A DNA stretch of 64,000 bases from Ruminococcus sp. (GTDB lineage: Bacteria; Bacillota; Clostridia; Oscillospirales; Ruminococcaceae): positions 1 through 64,000 of the forward strand of contig JAFTQW010000063.1 of the NCBI GenBank assembly GCA_017462565.1. Direction: 5' to 3'. Below are positions 1 to 9,058 of the stretch, in pieces. Below the pieces are notes generated by a model. The model saw nothing but the letters and a program-made list of their open reading frames with translations. It was not told the origin of the DNA and made no database searches. Position numbers and translations under genes: made by a program. Every line of letters begins with the position of its first letter. Position 1 is the first letter of the stretch.

Positions 1-48
1 GATGTTCTTTTTAAAGTTTTCATCGTACTGCGGTTGTTTGTTTGTCAT
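1..48 (-). CDS. IS3-family transposase OrfA, N-terminal 16 codons only
   Basis: A partial gene leaves the window at base 1. The visible peptide begins MTNKQPQYDENFKKNI, which resembles the start of IS3-family OrfA proteins (helix-turn-helix subunit of the transposase). The ATG at 48-46 is preceded by an AAGGAGGA Shine-Dalgarno 7 nt upstream, so the start is well supported. The family assignment rests on few residues and on the terminus-promoter-gene layout. Nothing can be said about completeness. Confidence 0.6.
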   Translation of the reverse strand, partial: MTNKQPQYDENFKKNI

Positions 49-92
49 TGGTTTTTCCTCCTTGATGATCTTCTCTTTGCCTGTTTACTTCT

Positions 93-121
93 ATTATATC
101 ATTTTTCTTTTTTGCTGTCTA
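93..121 (-). promoter_or_regulatory. IS transposase promoter
   Basis: On the minus strand TAGACA (complement of 116-121) is followed by a 17-nt spacer and a perfect TATAAT (complement of 93-98). It lies 45 nt upstream of the transposase start codon. This is a good sigma-A type match inside the element terminus. Confidence 0.6.
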
Positions 122-139
122 CTTTTTTAGTATAGCACC

Positions 140-808
140 ATGGGGAAATATATCGCAAGAGTTCACGGCTTCAGGAATATTCTTGCGGATGTGGTTTTGC
201 CAAAGGTGCAGAAAAAAGAGATGAATTTGCTCACGGACGGTCAACAGAAAAATCTATGCAGGTACTTGCTGAATAATCCCTGTAATACGTCGATCTGCGT
301 CTTGCTAAGTTTGTACACGGGACTTCGTGTGGGCGAGGTTTGCGGACTGAAATGGTCTGATATAGACTTTGAAAAAAGTATTCTTACCGTCAGAAGAACC
401 GTCCAGCGCATTCGTACAGGTATTCACGGGACGAAGCTAATTGTGGATTCCCCCAAAAGCAGAACTTCACAGAGGCTGATTCCGATTCCTGCATTTTTAA
501 TGAAGATATTGCGGAAATTTAGAAAAAATGACGACTGCTATATTTTGTCGGGTTCGGCTAAAATCACTGAGCCGAGAACCTTGCAGCACAGGTTTAGATC
601 CTTGCTGAAAAAAGCAGCTTTGCCGTCAGTCAACTACCATAGTCTGCGGCATATGTTTGCGACAAATTGTATTCGTGCAGGCTTTGACGTGAAAACTCTA
701 TCCGAAATTTTAGGTCACGCTTCCGTTGAAACCACTCTGAACCGCTATGTTCATTCCTCTATGGAGCGAAAAGCTCAGTGTATGAATATGCTGAAAATCG
801 CAGCATAA
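140..808 (+). pseudogene. Tyrosine recombinase (integrase), 5' end removed by the IS insertion
   Basis: The encoded 222 residues form a near-complete catalytic domain of a phage-type tyrosine recombinase. It has the first catalytic Arg in TGLRVGE (about residue 62), the HxLRH box in YHSLRHMF, the LGHAS motif and the nucleophile Tyr in NRYVHSS. Full-length integrases of this type are usually 370-410 residues, and the N-terminal arm-binding and core-binding domains are missing. The only in-frame ATG, at 140, has its A on the apparent last base of the IS terminus and has no Shine-Dalgarno, so it is probably accidental. I read this as the 3' part of an integrase split by the adjacent IS. Confidence 0.8.
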
Positions 809-981
809 AAAGTTTATTTGCCGTCAGATTTTCCGTCGGTCGGTTTTGGAAAATTCCCTATATTGCGTGGATTTATAAACACATTGCAGAAATTGCAGAG
901 ATTTGCGGCAAACTTAAAAATATTATATCACAAGAGGGCTTAAATTACATAAAATATATTTGTTAAAGAAAGGAAAATACC

Positions 982-3183
982 ATGCCTATACCTTTTATTT
1001 TAGCCGGAATTGGTGCTATTGCAGCTGCTGCCGGAATTGGCGGTCATATGGAAGCAAAAGATACAAATGAAATGGCTAACAGTATTTCTCGTGATGCTCA
1101 AAGATTATATGATAACGCCAAAGACTCTCTTGAAAATGCTCAGGAGAACGCTAAGAGCAGCTTATCAAAACTCGAATGTACTCAGAAGAAAATATCTGAA
1201 ACATCAATAAAAACATTTATGGATGCTGTATGCCGTATTAAAATCGTAGAAAAAGCAGATGAATTAAATAAAATTTCAAGAGTAAACTTGGATGATAGCT
1301 TTATGATAGAGCTAAAAAATCTTCAGGGAGTATATTCCACATCCATATCTACAGGATTAGCAGGTGCAGCTATTGGTTCCGCCATCGCCATTGCAGGAAG
1401 CGGAATGCTGCCAATTATTGGCAGTACGCTGTCTTTGGCTGCCGGAGCACTCTCGTTTGGTGGCATAGGTGCTGCTGCAACATTAACAGGTTCTGCATTA
1501 TCTATGGCTGCATCAGCAACACCATTAGCTGCAATTGCTGCACCAGTTCTTTTGTTTACAGCATTCTCAGCCAATGATAAAGCTGATGAGAATTTAGAAA
1601 AGGCTCGTGCTAATTATGCTCAGGCTGAAGCTGCTGCTGCTGAAATGTCCATTTCAGAAACTATGTGCAATGCAATAGTAAAACGCGCTGATATGTTTGA
1701 TAACCTAATTAATGAGTTGAATGATTATTTTTCACCGATGACCGATCTTTTCGATCAGATCACTTCAAGTAGATGCGACGCATCCAATAAAGAAATGCTG
1801 GATCAAAGTGACTTTAACGAAAGTGAATTAAAAATAATTGCGGTTTGTATTTCGATTTTCCAATCGATTCTTTCGATAATAAGAGTACCATTTTTCAATG
1901 AAGATGGACAGTTATCAATTGAAGCAGAAAACGCTTATAATGAACATTCCAAAAATCTTCTGACATTTTCTGAATATTCAAGCCCAGATTCTATAGCAAC
2001 AGCGGCAAAAGAAATGAAGCAAAATGCTGTTTCACTTTTAAACAAAAAAAGCGTGGAATTATTATCGCAGCTAAGCACCCTGAAAGAAGTATCTTATGAT
2101 AATGAAACCTTAGCAGAAATTGCTAAAGCTGAAAAATTTATCGCAAATATTATGCAGAAAAACCAGTATTCCGCTGATGTAAGTTACAACTTCAATCATG
2201 CATCAGCTCAAGAAGCTTTTATGAAAGCATCAGAGCTAAGCTGGGAGATTAATGAAGCAGTTTTAGTTCTGGATTCTATGCATTCGTTAGCAACAGTAAA
2301 AATTATGCAGTATAATTCTTTTGCAGAATATTATGCAGAAAAACAAAATATGTGTCTGGCTTTGGAACAGCTAAATATGAAAAGAAATACATTTATAAAT
2401 GATCATATCAAAAAACTGCTAGTATCCTATCATCTTCTGAATGGATTTTTTCCATCTGAAATAAGAGATTACATAACATCAGATACAGCGCTTTTTAATG
2501 AGTATAACGTGGAAACTGCTGCTTTTGATACGATTCGATTCAGTATCATTCCTGAAGATTGTCATTCAGCTAATAAGATCTTTCTTAACATTTATAATTA
2601 CTGTAATGAAGTACAATCAGCTTCTTCAACATATAAAGCCATATCCGTAATTGCCGAAAAATACAAAGAATTATTTAACTGTGAATCGATAGATATTTTC
2701 AAGCAGACATCTGCAACAATTGAACGGTTAATAAATGAAAAAGTGGCTATAATCGGCAAATCAGATCTGACACCTATTAATTTTACAAAAAGTGAAAAAG
2801 CATTACTTTCATTTTCATTACAATCTTACTATCATATTAGACATATACTTAGCCTGAAAATTACAGACAATTCAGGCACTGTAATTACTGATACTGACTC
2901 AGTTTGCAATGACATAAAAAGAGAATCTGTCGATATAAGGATCAGATATAATGTGCTCTCTAAGATAGATTATTCTCAAACTCCAATCAAAACTCGATTT
3001 AACACATTTTATGGAAATATTATTTTCATCGCTGCAATAGCTATTATAGCAATAATTATTCTTTCTATGATTCATAATCTTATTCCTAAAGCTATTATCA
3101 TAATAGGAATTATGCTTATAATTGCATTTATCTGTGTTGGATTCATAAATATTCGATCCCGAAGCAGATGCTATCTATCATAG
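982..3183 (+). CDS. Large Gly/Ala-rich membrane protein of unknown function (733 aa), first gene of operon
   Basis: I do not recognise the family. The start has a good Shine-Dalgarno (AAAGAAAGG) ahead of the ATG. The protein opens with a short hydrophobic stretch (residues 1-20), then a helical charged region. Residues about 118-195 form a long Gly/Ala/Ser-rich hydrophobic segment with many small-xxx-small spacings, a glycine-zipper-like membrane region. A long alpha-helical, probably coiled-coil middle follows, and the C-terminus has two strongly hydrophobic isoleucine-rich segments (about 678-725) ending in a basic tail. The stop lies just before the next gene, and the third gene of the operon carries a similar hydrophobic region, which suggests they act together at the membrane. 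Function is not inferable beyond that. Confidence 0.75.
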   Translation: MPIPFILAGIGAIAAAAGIGGHMEAKDTNEMANSISRDAQRLYDNAKDSLENAQENAKSSLSKLECTQKKISETSIKTFMDAVCRIKIVEKADELNKISRVNLDDSFMIELKNLQGVYSTSISTGLAGAAIGSAIAIAGSGMLPIIGSTLSLAAGALSFGGIGAAATLTGSALSMAASATPLAAIAAPVLLFTAFSANDKADENLEKARANYAQAEAAAAEMSISETMCNAIVKRADMFDNLINELNDYFSPMTDLFDQITSSRCDASNKEMLDQSDFNESELKIIAVCISIFQSILSIIRVPFFNEDGQLSIEAENAYNEHSKNLLTFSEYSSPDSIATAAKEMKQNAVSLLNKKSVELLSQLSTLKEVSYDNETLAEIAKAEKFIANIMQKNQYSADVSYNFNHASAQEAFMKASELSWEINEAVLVLDSMHSLATVKIMQYNSFAEYYAEKQNMCLALEQLNMKRNTFINDHIKKLLVSYHLLNGFFPSEIRDYITSDTALFNEYNVETAAFDTIRFSIIPEDCHSANKIFLNIYNYCNEVQSASSTYKAISVIAEKYKELFNCESIDIFKQTSATIERLINEKVAIIGKSDLTPINFTKSEKALLSFSLQSYYHIRHILSLKITDNSGTVITDTDSVCNDIKRESVDIRIRYNVLSKIDYSQTPIKTRFNTFYGNIIFIAAIAIIAIIILSMIHNLIPKAIIIIGIMLIIAFICVGFINIRSRSRCYLS

Positions 3184-3200
3184 AATGGAATAATACAGAT

Positions 3201-3461
3201 ATGTTCAAATGCGATAAATGTGGCTTATGTTGCATGAATCTTCGGAGGTCTAAGATTTATTCATATCTTGACCGTGGTGACGGAGTATGTAAATATTACT
3301 GTGAAAATACACATCTTTGCAGTATCTACGAAAACAGACCTGAAATATGCAATGTTGATAAGATGTACATCAAATATTTCTCAAACGACTTTAAAATGGA
3401 CGAGTATTATGAGACGAATTACATTGCTTGCCAAATGCTAAAAGAAAACTTTGTGGGGTGA
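3201..3461 (+). CDS. YkgJ-like CxxCxxCC cysteine-cluster protein (86 aa)
   Basis: A small protein opening with the cluster CDKCGLCC, followed by further Cys residues (VCKYYC, HLC, ICNVD, ACQ) and the phrase YENRPEIC. This is the arrangement of the YkgJ / zinc- or iron-chelating cysteine-cluster family, whose biochemical role is largely unproven. I place the start at the ATG at 3201, which puts MFKCDKCGLCC at the N-terminus as usual in the family. An upstream in-frame ATG at 3168, inside the preceding gene, is possible and would add 11 residues. The gene sits between the membrane protein and the HNH-type protein with almost no spacing, so all three are probably cotranscribed. Confidence 0.8.
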   Translation: MFKCDKCGLCCMNLRRSKIYSYLDRGDGVCKYYCENTHLCSIYENRPEICNVDKMYIKYFSNDFKMDEYYETNYIACQMLKENFVG

Positions 3462-3465
3462 TAAT

Positions 3466-4938
3466 ATGTCAGATTTATTTAAAATGCTTCATCAAACAGA
3501 AGATGATGATAAGGAAGAGAATATTGCTATAAAAAACATTAATGCCACTTCAGCAGTCAAATCAGCAAACATTTTTGTCAGCAATTCAGACAATTTTAAG
3601 CAATTCAATAGAAACCCATATAATCGTAATCCTAAAAACGGATTTAGCTTTGATACAAATGCTAAACAACGTGTAAAAGAAGAAGCCTTTAATAAGGGCG
3701 ATGTATATGATAGATACACGGGTCAAAAATTAACACTAACTCAAAAAGAAGCTGAAAATCTCTATGGTAGAGATAATATGTCGGCACATGCTGCTGAAGG
3801 AGATCATATAGTCCCTGCTAAACGTATTTATGAAGACTATAAAAAATCTTCATGGCATACTGATGAAGATATTAGAGATGTAACTAATAAAGCCTATAAT
3901 CTTGAACCGATTTCAAGAGAGGTAAACAATGCTAAAAGAGATAGCAAGAATAGAGAGTTTTTACGAGACAAGGAAAAATTAAAAGAAAAGGGAATAGAAA
4001 TATCTGAAAAAGACAGGATAAAAGGAATAATTCATGGTGACATTACTGAGGCAAGAATAAAAGCAGAACTTACAATCAAAGCAGTCGGACATATAACTGA
4101 AACTTTCCATGAATCCGGTAAAGAATCAGTTAGTGCATCATTGCCAATTAGCATGTCTATGTCAGGCATAAGCAATATAATTGCTTACTTGAAAGGAGAA
4201 AAAACATCGTGTGAAGCAATTACTGATTCTGTGGTTGATGTTGGAAAATCTGCGGCTACATCTTACGCCATATCAGGAGGATTAACAGTGGTTTCAAGAA
4301 CTCTTGAAGCTTCTGATAAAGCCTTCGTGCAATCACTTGTAAAAGCTAATGTACCTGCAAAAATTGTTTCAACAGTAATGATGACAGGCAAAACACTCAA
4401 ACGCTATGCAGTCGGAGAAATAGATACCCAGGAATGTATAATCGAACTTGGTGAAAGTGGTATTACCTGCCTAACTTCCAGTGCAGGTATGGCAGTAGGA
4501 ACTGGTGTTGGCATGAACATTGCGCTTGCGATCGGACAAACTGTTATACCGATACCAGTAATCGGCGCAGCTATAGGTTCGATGATTGGTGCATCTGTAT
4601 CTTCTTTTTTATTCAAGGATTTAACTGAGAAACTTCAACAAAAGCAATTCGATCATGAGGAAAGACTTCGTATTATTGAAGAACGCACTGCTGCTGCGAA
4701 ACAATACAGAAATTTTAATCAGGAACTGCAATCTTATTTTGATAATTATTTTCTGGATTGCCGATTATGTTTTAATACGGCTCTATCTTCGATTTCAAGT
4801 GGATTGCAAAGCGGAAATATTAACGAGGTTATAGCAGGAGCTAATCAAATTACAAGAAAAAATGGTGGGAAAATTCTATATGAAAATTTTGATGAATTTT
4901 TGATTTTTCTCTCCAATGATAAAACTATTGTATTTTAA
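3466..4938 (+). CDS. HNH-nuclease-like protein with C-terminal glycine-zipper membrane region (490 aa)
   Basis: Residues about 105-160 carry an HNH-type core: EGDHIVPAKRI at about 111 (the D-H pair), then YNLEPISREVNNAKRDS at about 143 (Asn and the terminal N-A-K-R-D-S element typical of HNH folds). Residues about 225-240 and 255-275 are Ser/Gly/Ala-rich, and about 325-385 is a long hydrophobic Gly/Ala/Ile segment resembling a glycine zipper. A charged helix and a C-terminal helical domain follow. The start is the ATG at 3466, four bases after the preceding stop, with GGGGTGAT as ribosome binding site; a TTG at 3451 is less likely. A nuclease fold combined with a membrane-inserting segment suggests a toxin or defence effector, but this is inference. 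Confidence 0.7.
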   Translation: MSDLFKMLHQTEDDDKEENIAIKNINATSAVKSANIFVSNSDNFKQFNRNPYNRNPKNGFSFDTNAKQRVKEEAFNKGDVYDRYTGQKLTLTQKEAENLYGRDNMSAHAAEGDHIVPAKRIYEDYKKSSWHTDEDIRDVTNKAYNLEPISREVNNAKRDSKNREFLRDKEKLKEKGIEISEKDRIKGIIHGDITEARIKAELTIKAVGHITETFHESGKESVSASLPISMSMSGISNIIAYLKGEKTSCEAITDSVVDVGKSAATSYAISGGLTVVSRTLEASDKAFVQSLVKANVPAKIVSTVMMTGKTLKRYAVGEIDTQECIIELGESGITCLTSSAGMAVGTGVGMNIALAIGQTVIPIPVIGAAIGSMIGASVSSFLFKDLTEKLQQKQFDHEERLRIIEERTAAAKQYRNFNQELQSYFDNYFLDCRLCFNTALSSISSGLQSGNINEVIAGANQITRKNGGKILYENFDEFLIFLSNDKTIVF

Positions 4939-4940
4939 TT

Positions 4941-5432
4941 ATGAAATGCAATTATAAAATTTACGAAGAAACCTCCGGCGAAATGCCGGAGACTGACGTG
5001 CAAATTTCCGAGCAAATTCTGCTCGCACAGATAAAGCAAGCTTATGAACAACCGCAGCGGATAGTTGTCCGACCTAAAATATCAGTATGGAAAGACGTTG
5101 TTTTACTTGCGTTAACAACTGCCATGATAGCGGCAGTACTCGTCGCAGTACGTGTATTTACTGATGTTTCCGCTCTTTTATTTGCTGTGGTCTGCGCTCT
5201 GTGCGGAACTGTATATCTTGCAATATTCTCGAAAAAACTGCTTATAACGGCAATAAATCTTTACCAGAAATACGCACCCGAATTTGTTCGGTCGTCGTGT
5301 CTTTTCGAGCCATGCTGCTCCGAGTATATGAAAATTGCAATTAATAAATACGGAGTCTGCAAAGGCTTTATCAAAGGAATAAAACGCATATTCCGCTGCC
5401 GATATCCCAACGGCGGCGTTGATGAACCATAA
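4941..5432 (+). CDS. YidD-domain protein with N-terminal membrane segments (163 aa)
   Basis: The C-terminal half (about residues 103-160) matches the YidD membrane-insertion-efficiency family: LYQKYAPEFVRSSCLFEPCCSEYMKIAINKYGVCKGFIKGIKRIFRC. It has the conserved cysteines and the C-S-E-Y box. Typical YidD proteins are 70-90 residues; this one has an extra N-terminal cytosolic portion and two hydrophobic segments (about 54-90). It starts three bases after the preceding stop without a clear Shine-Dalgarno, suggesting translational coupling. Housekeeping yidD lies with rnpA-oxaA, so this copy in a mobile-region operon is probably a specialised paralogue that may help the operon's membrane proteins to insert. 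Confidence 0.8.
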   Translation: MKCNYKIYEETSGEMPETDVQISEQILLAQIKQAYEQPQRIVVRPKISVWKDVVLLALTTAMIAAVLVAVRVFTDVSALLFAVVCALCGTVYLAIFSKKLLITAINLYQKYAPEFVRSSCLFEPCCSEYMKIAINKYGVCKGFIKGIKRIFRCRYPNGGVDEP

Positions 5433-5445
5433 GGAGGAAAAAATT

Positions 5446-5904
5446 ATGCAGTACAAAACTATTCAGCTTGAACATTGGATCAATCAATCCAGAAAAGAAT
5501 CGTTTCAAATGGACGCTACATATGAAAAAGTAATCAATGAACAGGCAATGGAGGGCTGGAAATTTCTCGGTATCCATACTCTCCCCGTTAAACGCAGAGC
5601 GGGTTGCATCAGTATGTGTTTATTCAGACCTTTCGAGCATTTTCAAATGAATATTCTTTTCTTCTATAAGGAAGACGGAACAGACGAGTACACAGGTCCT
5701 GTTTATGAAGAGGCTCAGAAAAAGAATTTCGGCGAAACCATGAAAAATGCAGGAAATGCATTGGCTGGATTCACTCAAAAAGGAATGAACATGGTGAAAT
5801 CAGGAGATGCGTCAGGCAAAATCGGCGGATTAAAGAATCTGGCAAAATCCAAATTAAACGGCTCCGGTCAGGAATCAACCGACGAATACTCATCTGAAGA
5901 ATAA
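5446..5904 (+). CDS. Small soluble protein with DUF4177-like start and amphipathic C-terminus (152 aa)
   Basis: The N-terminal ~90 residues include a MEGWKFLGIHTLPVK segment that resembles DUF4177-type small alpha/beta domains (my tentative match). The C-terminal part is a Lys/Ala/Gly amphipathic helix (about 95-140) of a kind repeated in the N-terminus of the next gene product. The start is the ATG at 5446, six to eight bases after AAGGAGG; an upstream TTG is less plausible. It is cotranscribed with its neighbours. Function unknown. Confidence 0.6.
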   Translation: MQYKTIQLEHWINQSRKESFQMDATYEKVINEQAMEGWKFLGIHTLPVKRRAGCISMCLFRPFEHFQMNILFFYKEDGTDEYTGPVYEEAQKKNFGETMKNAGNALAGFTQKGMNMVKSGDASGKIGGLKNLAKSKLNGSGQESTDEYSSEE

Positions 5905-5941
5905 TTATGTCAGATGAATTGAACTCGGAGGTGATACAATA

Positions 5942-8180
5942 ATGTTTTTTGTTAATCAGGATTACCTTTACGGAAAAAACAAATTTCATGCGGAGAAACC
6001 TACTCCGCACAGTTCTTCCAATCAAATGAATTTGCCTAAGAGCGTCGCAGAGCATTCACAGCCGGACGGTGCAGGAGAAGGCATGGAAACTGCCGTTAAT
6101 GCTGCGAAAGCATTTGTAGGAGCTCACGCTGCTGCTGCAAAATTTGCGGGAGGAGCTGTTTCCAAGCTGTCCAAAAAGGCTGTCGATTACGCAAAATCCG
6201 ACGATGCAAAGGAAAAAATGAACGCTGCAAAAAATAAGGCGCAGGCTCTTGCGTCGGGAGCCGGTTCGGCATTTGCAGGTCTTAAAGGCAAAGCATCGGC
6301 GTTTGCGGCTGAACACAAAAAATTGTCCGATGAGAATGTTCTGGTATCGGATGAATACGATACTGTGGAGAACTATGCAGTTTCATCTGATGAGAATATC
6401 CCTGTATCAGATGAATACGATACCGAGGAGAGTTATGCAGTTTCATCCGATGAGAACATTTATCAGAGCTATGAAGAAAACGAGTATTCTGCTCCCGATT
6501 TATCGGCAGAACCTATCGGCGAAACTCAAAACCTTACTTATGAGGAAGAAGCCCCCGAATATATTTCGGACACGCCTGAGTACAAACCGGATACGCCGCA
6601 ATACAGTAATCCGGGATATATAATTCAAAAGCAAAGCATAAGCCCTGTATTCATTATTGTAATTGTCGCTCTTGTGCTTGTTATAGGAATTCTCGGCGCT
6701 ATGCTGTTTATGTCTAACAAAGATAAAAAAGAAAGTGACTCTGCAAAGAACAGCGTTAGTTCTGATGTTGAACTTTCGGAAAATGAAGCTTCTGAAACTA
6801 CGGAAAGCACATCGGAAGAGCCTGCTGCAGAAGTGACTACCGAGACGACTACTACAGTTACTACTGCTGAAAAGGCTGCCGAGACTACGACAGTTCCTCA
6901 GCATATAGACACAATTGAAGCCACTAAAAAAGCTATGTATGCACACTTTGACGAGCAGCTGCAAATGGAGCAAAACAACGGTTCTTACTTTGACCGTGAC
7001 GCAAAATATGCTATGTACGATATCAACGGCGACGGCATAGACGAGCTGTTTATATCATATTTAAATTTTGAATCTACCGGTTCGGATTTATACATTTATA
7101 AAGACGGCGAATATGTAAAGAGTCACTCTTTCTATTCCGGCGCAGATATATGTCTTTCCGAACACTTGCTGTGTGAAAAAGTATACGGCGGAGGTGAAAT
7201 GACAAAAATATATGTTATTTCCAATAACAGTATTTTGCAGAAGGATGAGATAAAAGAATTATACGGTACAGATTTCTATCATAATGATTTTGTGATTTCA
7301 GAACAGGAATACAATAATCTTATGTCCGAGTATAACGCTATGAACTGGATCAACGTTCCTGATAATTCGGATTATATATCAGGCTTGATAGATATTTCGG
7401 CTTATGATAAGCCGAAACAGTCTGTTGAAGTCCATCCATGCAATGAGTTAGGAGTAATAAACACTCATGGTCTGGGTGTTATAGGATTTGCAACATCGTA
7501 TGTCGTTGACGGTAGCGAAGCCAAAGAAGTTCGCCACAGACTCGGCGACTGGCACGTAAAAGCTGTCAACTGGTGCTACTCTATGGATGTACTTTGGTAT
7601 GAGCTTTACGATGCCGATGACGGCGAATATTACGGCTGGGTAGATGCTGATTACATTGATTTTTCGCAGGATAACAATAGCAATGATACATATACTCCGC
7701 CAAAAGAAGTTAATATTTCGTTAAATAAAAACACACCTATTGAGTTTTCACAATACGATGGGGATACACTTATTTCCACTGTCAGAATAGATAAAGTGGA
7801 ATATGAAGCAAAATTAAGTTCATATAGTAAATTTAATGATGCCGATGCCGATAAATACTATATTATATTTGATTTTTTATCTTACTAAAACCTATGATAG
7901 ATATGCCAATGAAGAACGTTATAGCAGTAATCCTGTTTTGTATTTCAATATTAAAGACCTAACGACTGGATCAACCTACTATTCAAAACTTTATGATGAT
8001 AAAATTGTAATGGATTCAATAAGTACTATTGGACTTAAACGTGAAGGTGATACTTGTATCTATAATTGGAATTCAAAAGATTTGAAATATGAATATAATA
8101 ATGGTCTGACTTTTGATTCAACACACGAATATATAGTAAACATAATGGATACGGAAGAAATTTATCAATATCAATATTAA
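5942..8180 (+). pseudogene. Single-pass membrane protein with SH3-like ectodomain, one frameshift near the 3' end
   Basis: The first frame (5942-7888, 648 aa) has an Ala/Lys-rich amphipathic N-terminus and near-identical acidic repeats around residues 125-165 (SDEN.PVSDEYDT type). One transmembrane segment (about 233-257) is followed by a Ser/Thr/Glu-rich linker, a domain with a calcium-loop-like YDINGDGIDELFI motif, and an SH3b-like segment (about 500-575, ending WVDADYIDF). The frame stops right after YYIIFDF. The +1 frame continues smoothly (LTKTYDRYANEERY... to 8180) with convincing coding character. Removing one T from the T6 run at 7873-7878 joins the two into one protein of about 745 residues. 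There is no signal peptide, so the N-terminus is probably cytosolic. Whether this is a real lesion or an error cannot be decided here. Confidence 0.7.
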
Positions 8181-8200
8181 TATTTTTTGTCTGTAATTAA

Positions 8201-8226
8201 GACCGGTCATAGCGACCGGTCTTTTT
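8201..8226 (+). terminator. Rho-independent terminator of the 982-8180 operon
   Basis: GACCGGTC, a 5-nt loop and a second GACCGGTC form a perfect 8-bp stem followed by TTTTT. It lies 20 bases after the stop of the restored last gene of the operon. Confidence 0.85.
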
Positions 8227-8449
8227 CATAACCTCACGCTTAGTATGATACCTTATTCTCAAAATAGAACCAACTTTTCTATTCCGTGACCTGAGTGATG
8301 AAATTGCAGTAAGCGTTCATTTCGTCGAATCCGGTCTGAATCATCTGACCGTTAATATAACTAACAGAGTTGATGATAATATGATAACCTCCACCACATA
8401 CCACACGATTGTCTGATACATAATTCAAGGCGTTTTGCAGATATGGAAA

Positions 8450-8804
8450 AATCACGATATACAAACGTCCCAAGCTTGCTCATAAGCTGAGATTTAACAT
8501 CTCTGAGGTTACAAAAGCGGTCATGGGACATACTCGCATGACCACTCAAAGAAATGAGAAATTCAATTACAACAATCATCCATCCTCTGGCAGTGCCGGA
8601 GATACTTCTTTTGCTTTCGCTCATAATGGTGTGCTTTGGAATGATAAGGAACTGCGTAAGGAAAAGCTGATGCCTGATACTCATATTGAAACAGACAGCT
8701 ACATCGCAGTCCAGCTTCTCGAATCACAGGACAAGCTTGATTTCGATTCGCTGCGGTATATGGCAGAAAATGTGGAGGGAAACTTCACTTTTACAGTCCT
8801 TGCC
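8450..8804 (+). pseudogene. Fragment of a class II glutamine amidotransferase gene
   Basis: From about 8450 to 8804 the sequence closely parallels 25912-26280, the amidotransferase gene of the 24-33 kb element, including MGHTRMTTQ, NNHPSSGSAGDTSFAFAHNGV and the GNFTFTVL segment. It lacks the 5' end with the catalytic Cys and everything after residue ~155, and both ends join unrelated sequence. It is a relic of a second related element. The preceding 8227-8450 and the following 8805-9058 hold no intact gene. Confidence 0.8.
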
Positions 8805-9058
8805 TGACAGCATTTCATCCTGCCATTTTATCTATTATTGTTTTGGGGATTGGTATAATGTATCTGTCGTCTCAGGTTCTATCTTTGATATTGATCTTAC
8901 AGGTGGTATAATAAACGCTCCTATATCTGTCATTGCAGATTTGGATTTTGATAATAGTTGATATCTACAGGTCGCTCCTTCGGGAGCTATCTGCTCTACC
9001 TTCATTATAATACAAATTACAAATAAGGTCAATAAAAAATTATAAAAGGAGGAGAATT

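Larger units (their letters stand above)
1..139 (-). mobile_element. Left end of an IS3-type insertion sequence, cut by the window edge
   Basis: This is the terminal region of an insertion sequence whose transposase reads leftward out of the window. Read on the minus strand, the element seems to begin at about 139 with a TGGTGCTATAC... terminus, followed by a promoter, a strong Shine-Dalgarno (complement of 56-63) and the first 16 codons of a transposase. The recombinase frame begins exactly at the border, so the element appears to sit inside that gene. The IS3 assignment rests on the short N-terminal peptide and the layout; the other end is outside the window. Confidence 0.7.

Noticed and set aside
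778..966. A 62-codon frame after the integrase remnant
   Set aside because: No Shine-Dalgarno, overlaps the integrase end and has non-coding composition.
1323..1574. Minus-strand Ala/Pro-rich frame inside the 733-aa gene
   Set aside because: It mirrors the Gly/Ala codons of the real gene and has no ribosome site.
6056..6973. Minus-strand frames in the 5942 gene
   Set aside because: Low-complexity complement of the acidic and Thr-rich repeats; no start signals.
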